From positions 1-6,376 of the forward strand of contig JAJPKI010000015.1 in the NCBI GenBank assembly GCA_021323835.1: a DNA stretch of 6,376 bases, in the 5' to 3' direction. Positions 5,338-6,376 of this stretch are shown in pieces. This stretch comes from Verrucomicrobiota bacterium. GTDB taxonomy: Bacteria; Verrucomicrobiota; Verrucomicrobiia; Limisphaerales; UBA11358. Each line of letters starts with the position of its first letter. Within the stretch, counting starts at the first letter, position 1. Below the pieces are notes generated by a model that made no database searches, was not told the DNA's origin, and saw only the letters and a list, made by a program, of their open reading frames with translations. A program made the translations under genes and the position numbers.

Positions 5338-5370
5338 GTCAATCTTTTCCAAAGTTTGATGTTCGGGTTA
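5338..5370 (+). repeat. Dispersed intergenic repeat, copy 2
   Basis: This is the second copy of the 33-base element (29 of 33 identical to 4243-4275), again in plus orientation. Right of it TCCCCCCG (C run 5372-5377) differs from copy 1, but TTGAATAG recurs at 5407-5414. On the minus strand both copies contain an open frame reading NPNI(K/E)(L/F)WKRLT, which ends soon after, but the differences between copies are not clearly synonymous, so coding origin is unproven. It lies 127 bases before the ATG at 5498. Confidence 0.75.
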
Positions 5371-5497
5371 TCCCCCCGTGGCGAAGGACGAAGTCTGGCC
5401 ATAGCTTGAATAGTATCGCAACCCGTTCATCGTGATTCCACTGGTTCGTTAATCATTGGACCAATCGTGTCGCGATAAACAATCGAAAGCAAAAATT

Positions 5498-5725
5498 ATG
5501 AAAAATAAAAACAGGCGCATCCTGCTGTCTCTGGCAGCCGCAGGCATGTTCATGGCTTTGAACAGTTGGGGGCAAACATCCACGCGGCAGCCACAACCGG
5601 TTAAACAATCCGGCCCGATTTACAGCCAGATTTTCTCTCTGCAAAGAATCATCTATCCCGATGGCTCAACCAATTACTACATCGGGCGTGTAAACACAAA
5701 TGTCTCATACAGTCACCGGCGGTAA
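5498..5725 (+). CDS. Small exported protein of unknown function
   Basis: A 75-residue protein starting at ATG 5498. Its N-terminus, MKNKNRRILLSLAAAGMFMALNSWGQTS, is a good signal peptide with a positive n-region, a hydrophobic core and a probable cleavage near WGQ. The mature part is short and polar (RQPQPVKQSGPIYSQIFSLQ) with the aromatic-rich stretch RIIYPDGSTNYYIGRVNTN, and it ends in SYSHRR. The earlier in-frame start at 5456 would add residues before the signal and is unlikely. No Shine-Dalgarno is seen. The dispersed repeat lies upstream, and a small GC hairpin (5732-5743) follows the stop. I do not recognise the family; it is probably a periplasmic or surface small protein. Confidence 0.6.
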   Translation: MKNKNRRILLSLAAAGMFMALNSWGQTSTRQPQPVKQSGPIYSQIFSLQRIIYPDGSTNYYIGRVNTNVSYSHRR

Positions 5726-5757
5726 AGGTCTCGCCCCAGGGCGCGACCGGAAATCCA

Positions 5758-5958
5758 ATGAACATGGACCACTTCATCAACACCGGTGTGCTTTCGGGCA
5801 AGGACTTGGCCGATTTCCTGAATTGCTGCGAGTGTGAAGCAGAGAAAGCAGGCTTTACCTCGTGGCTTGATTTAACCATACCGCATTCGCTCAAAGAAAC
5901 AATTGTCGAAGGCTGCCTCGCAGCTTGCGGAATCCCGCCCGGGAAGAGCAATGATTGA
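5758..5958 (+). CDS. Small Cys-containing hypothetical protein
   Basis: A 66-residue protein starting at ATG 5758, with another ATG at 5764 possible. It reads MNMDHFINTGVLSGKDLADF, then LNCCECEAEKAGFTSWLDL, and ends CLAACGIPPGKSND. It carries five Cys (CCEC near residue 24, then two more at about 53 and 57), enough for metal or redox chemistry, but no known motif is matched. Third positions favour G and C, supporting real coding. It lies 32 bases after the exported protein gene and 44 bases before the dehydrogenase, all on the plus strand, so co-transcription is plausible. GGA lies weakly upstream of the start. Its function is unknown. Confidence 0.5.
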   Translation: MNMDHFINTGVLSGKDLADFLNCCECEAEKAGFTSWLDLTIPHSLKETIVEGCLAACGIPPGKSND

Positions 5959-5989
5959 AAAGTGGCTTTGCTTTAAAAGCGTAAACAAA

Positions 5990-5994
5990 AAGGA
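5990..5994 (+). promoter_or_regulatory. Shine-Dalgarno of the dehydrogenase gene
   Basis: AAGGA lies 8 bases before ATG 6003 in an A-rich leader. It confirms the start at MSNNNGQ and is one of the few clear ribosome sites in this window. Confidence 0.7.
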
Positions 5995-6002
5995 AAAAAT
6001 AT

Positions 6003-6376
6003 ATGAGCAACAACAACGGACAAAAATTAGCAGGAAAAATTGCGGTTATCACAGGCGGAAGCAGCGGGATTGGCTTGGCCACCGCCAAGCGCTTCGTGGA
6101 AGAAGGCGCGCACGTCGTAATCACCGGGCGACGAGAGAAAGAGTTGAAAGAGGCCGCAGCCTTAATCAAGAGAAACGTGACGACGGTCGCAGGCGACGTC
6201 TCGAACTTAAAAGATCTGGACCGGCTCTATGCTGTCGTGAAAGAGAAACATGGTCACATCGACGTCCTTTTCGCAAACGCTGGCTGGGGTGAAGTCGCGC
6301 CGCTCGAAACGGCGACCGAGGCTCATTTTGACAAGACCTTCGACTTAAACGCGAAGGGAACATTCTTCACAGTGCA
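6003..6376 (+). CDS. Short-chain dehydrogenase/reductase (SDR), N-terminal part
   Basis: The first 124 residues of a classical SDR oxidoreductase, cut off by the window end. The Rossmann dinucleotide site is AVITGGSSGIG (TGxxxGIG, residues 17-24). TGRR at 41-44 after the second strand, with two Arg, suggests NADPH preference. D65 in GDVSN contacts the adenine ring in known members, the NAG motif is ANAGWG (91-96), and N116 in LNAKG is the conserved catalytic-loop Asn. The Ser-Tyr-Lys triad would lie beyond the edge. Start ATG 6003 has AAGGA 8 bases upstream, one of the better ribosome sites in the window. The substrate cannot be told; the sequence is typical of 3-oxoacyl-ACP reductase-like or generic SDRs. 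Confidence 0.95.
   Translation, partial: MSNNNGQKLAGKIAVITGGSSGIGLATAKRFVEEGAHVVITGRREKELKEAAALIKRNVTTVAGDVSNLKDLDRLYAVVKEKHGHIDVLFANAGWGEVAPLETATEAHFDKTFDLNAKGTFFTV

Overview
The window looks like a piece of a Verrucomicrobia-type genome, probably a soil or freshwater Limisphaerales/Pedosphaera-like lineage. This is an inference from style and not a database result. The grounds are roughly balanced GC, many starts without a Shine-Dalgarno sequence, a receiver protein with a C-terminal CxxC...CxxC tail that I associate from memory with such genomes, and abundant small exported proteins of unknown function. It is chromosomal accessory sequence with no complete mobile element, RNA gene or CRISPR array visible.

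Layout. (1) 1-150: an unexplained leader holding a 21-base G run. (2) 151-819 (+): a NarL/FixJ-type response regulator. (3) 820-1217: about 400 bases with two strong inverted repeats and one possible 54-residue reading frame. (4) 1218-4127 (-): four minus-strand genes for envelope proteins. In transcription order these are a His/Asp/Cys-rich exported protein, a four-helix membrane protein (DUF2231-like), a helical periplasmic protein and a Met-rich outer-membrane beta-barrel. The set looks like a metal-handling (probably copper) module. Hairpins lie at two gene junctions, and the membrane and helical genes overlap by ATGA. (5) 4128-4363: a minus-strand terminator and the first copy of a short dispersed repeat. 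(6) 4364-5256 (+): a small hypothetical protein whose 3' end contains a G9 tract, then a single-domain receiver with a CxxC tail. (7) 5257-5497: the second copy of the repeat. (8) 5498-5958 (+): two small hypothetical proteins, one of them exported. (9) 6003-6376 (+): the start of a short-chain dehydrogenase that runs off the window.

How the parts may work together. The minus-strand cluster is the most coherent unit. Its four products would sit in the inner membrane, periplasm and outer membrane, and they carry Met and His clusters suited to Cu/Ag/Zn binding, yet no pump or ATPase is present in the window. The receiver proteins on either side have no histidine kinase in view. Mononucleotide tracts (G21 before one regulator, G9 before the other) could be slippage sites or assembly errors, and which of these is true decides how the G9-containing gene should be annotated.
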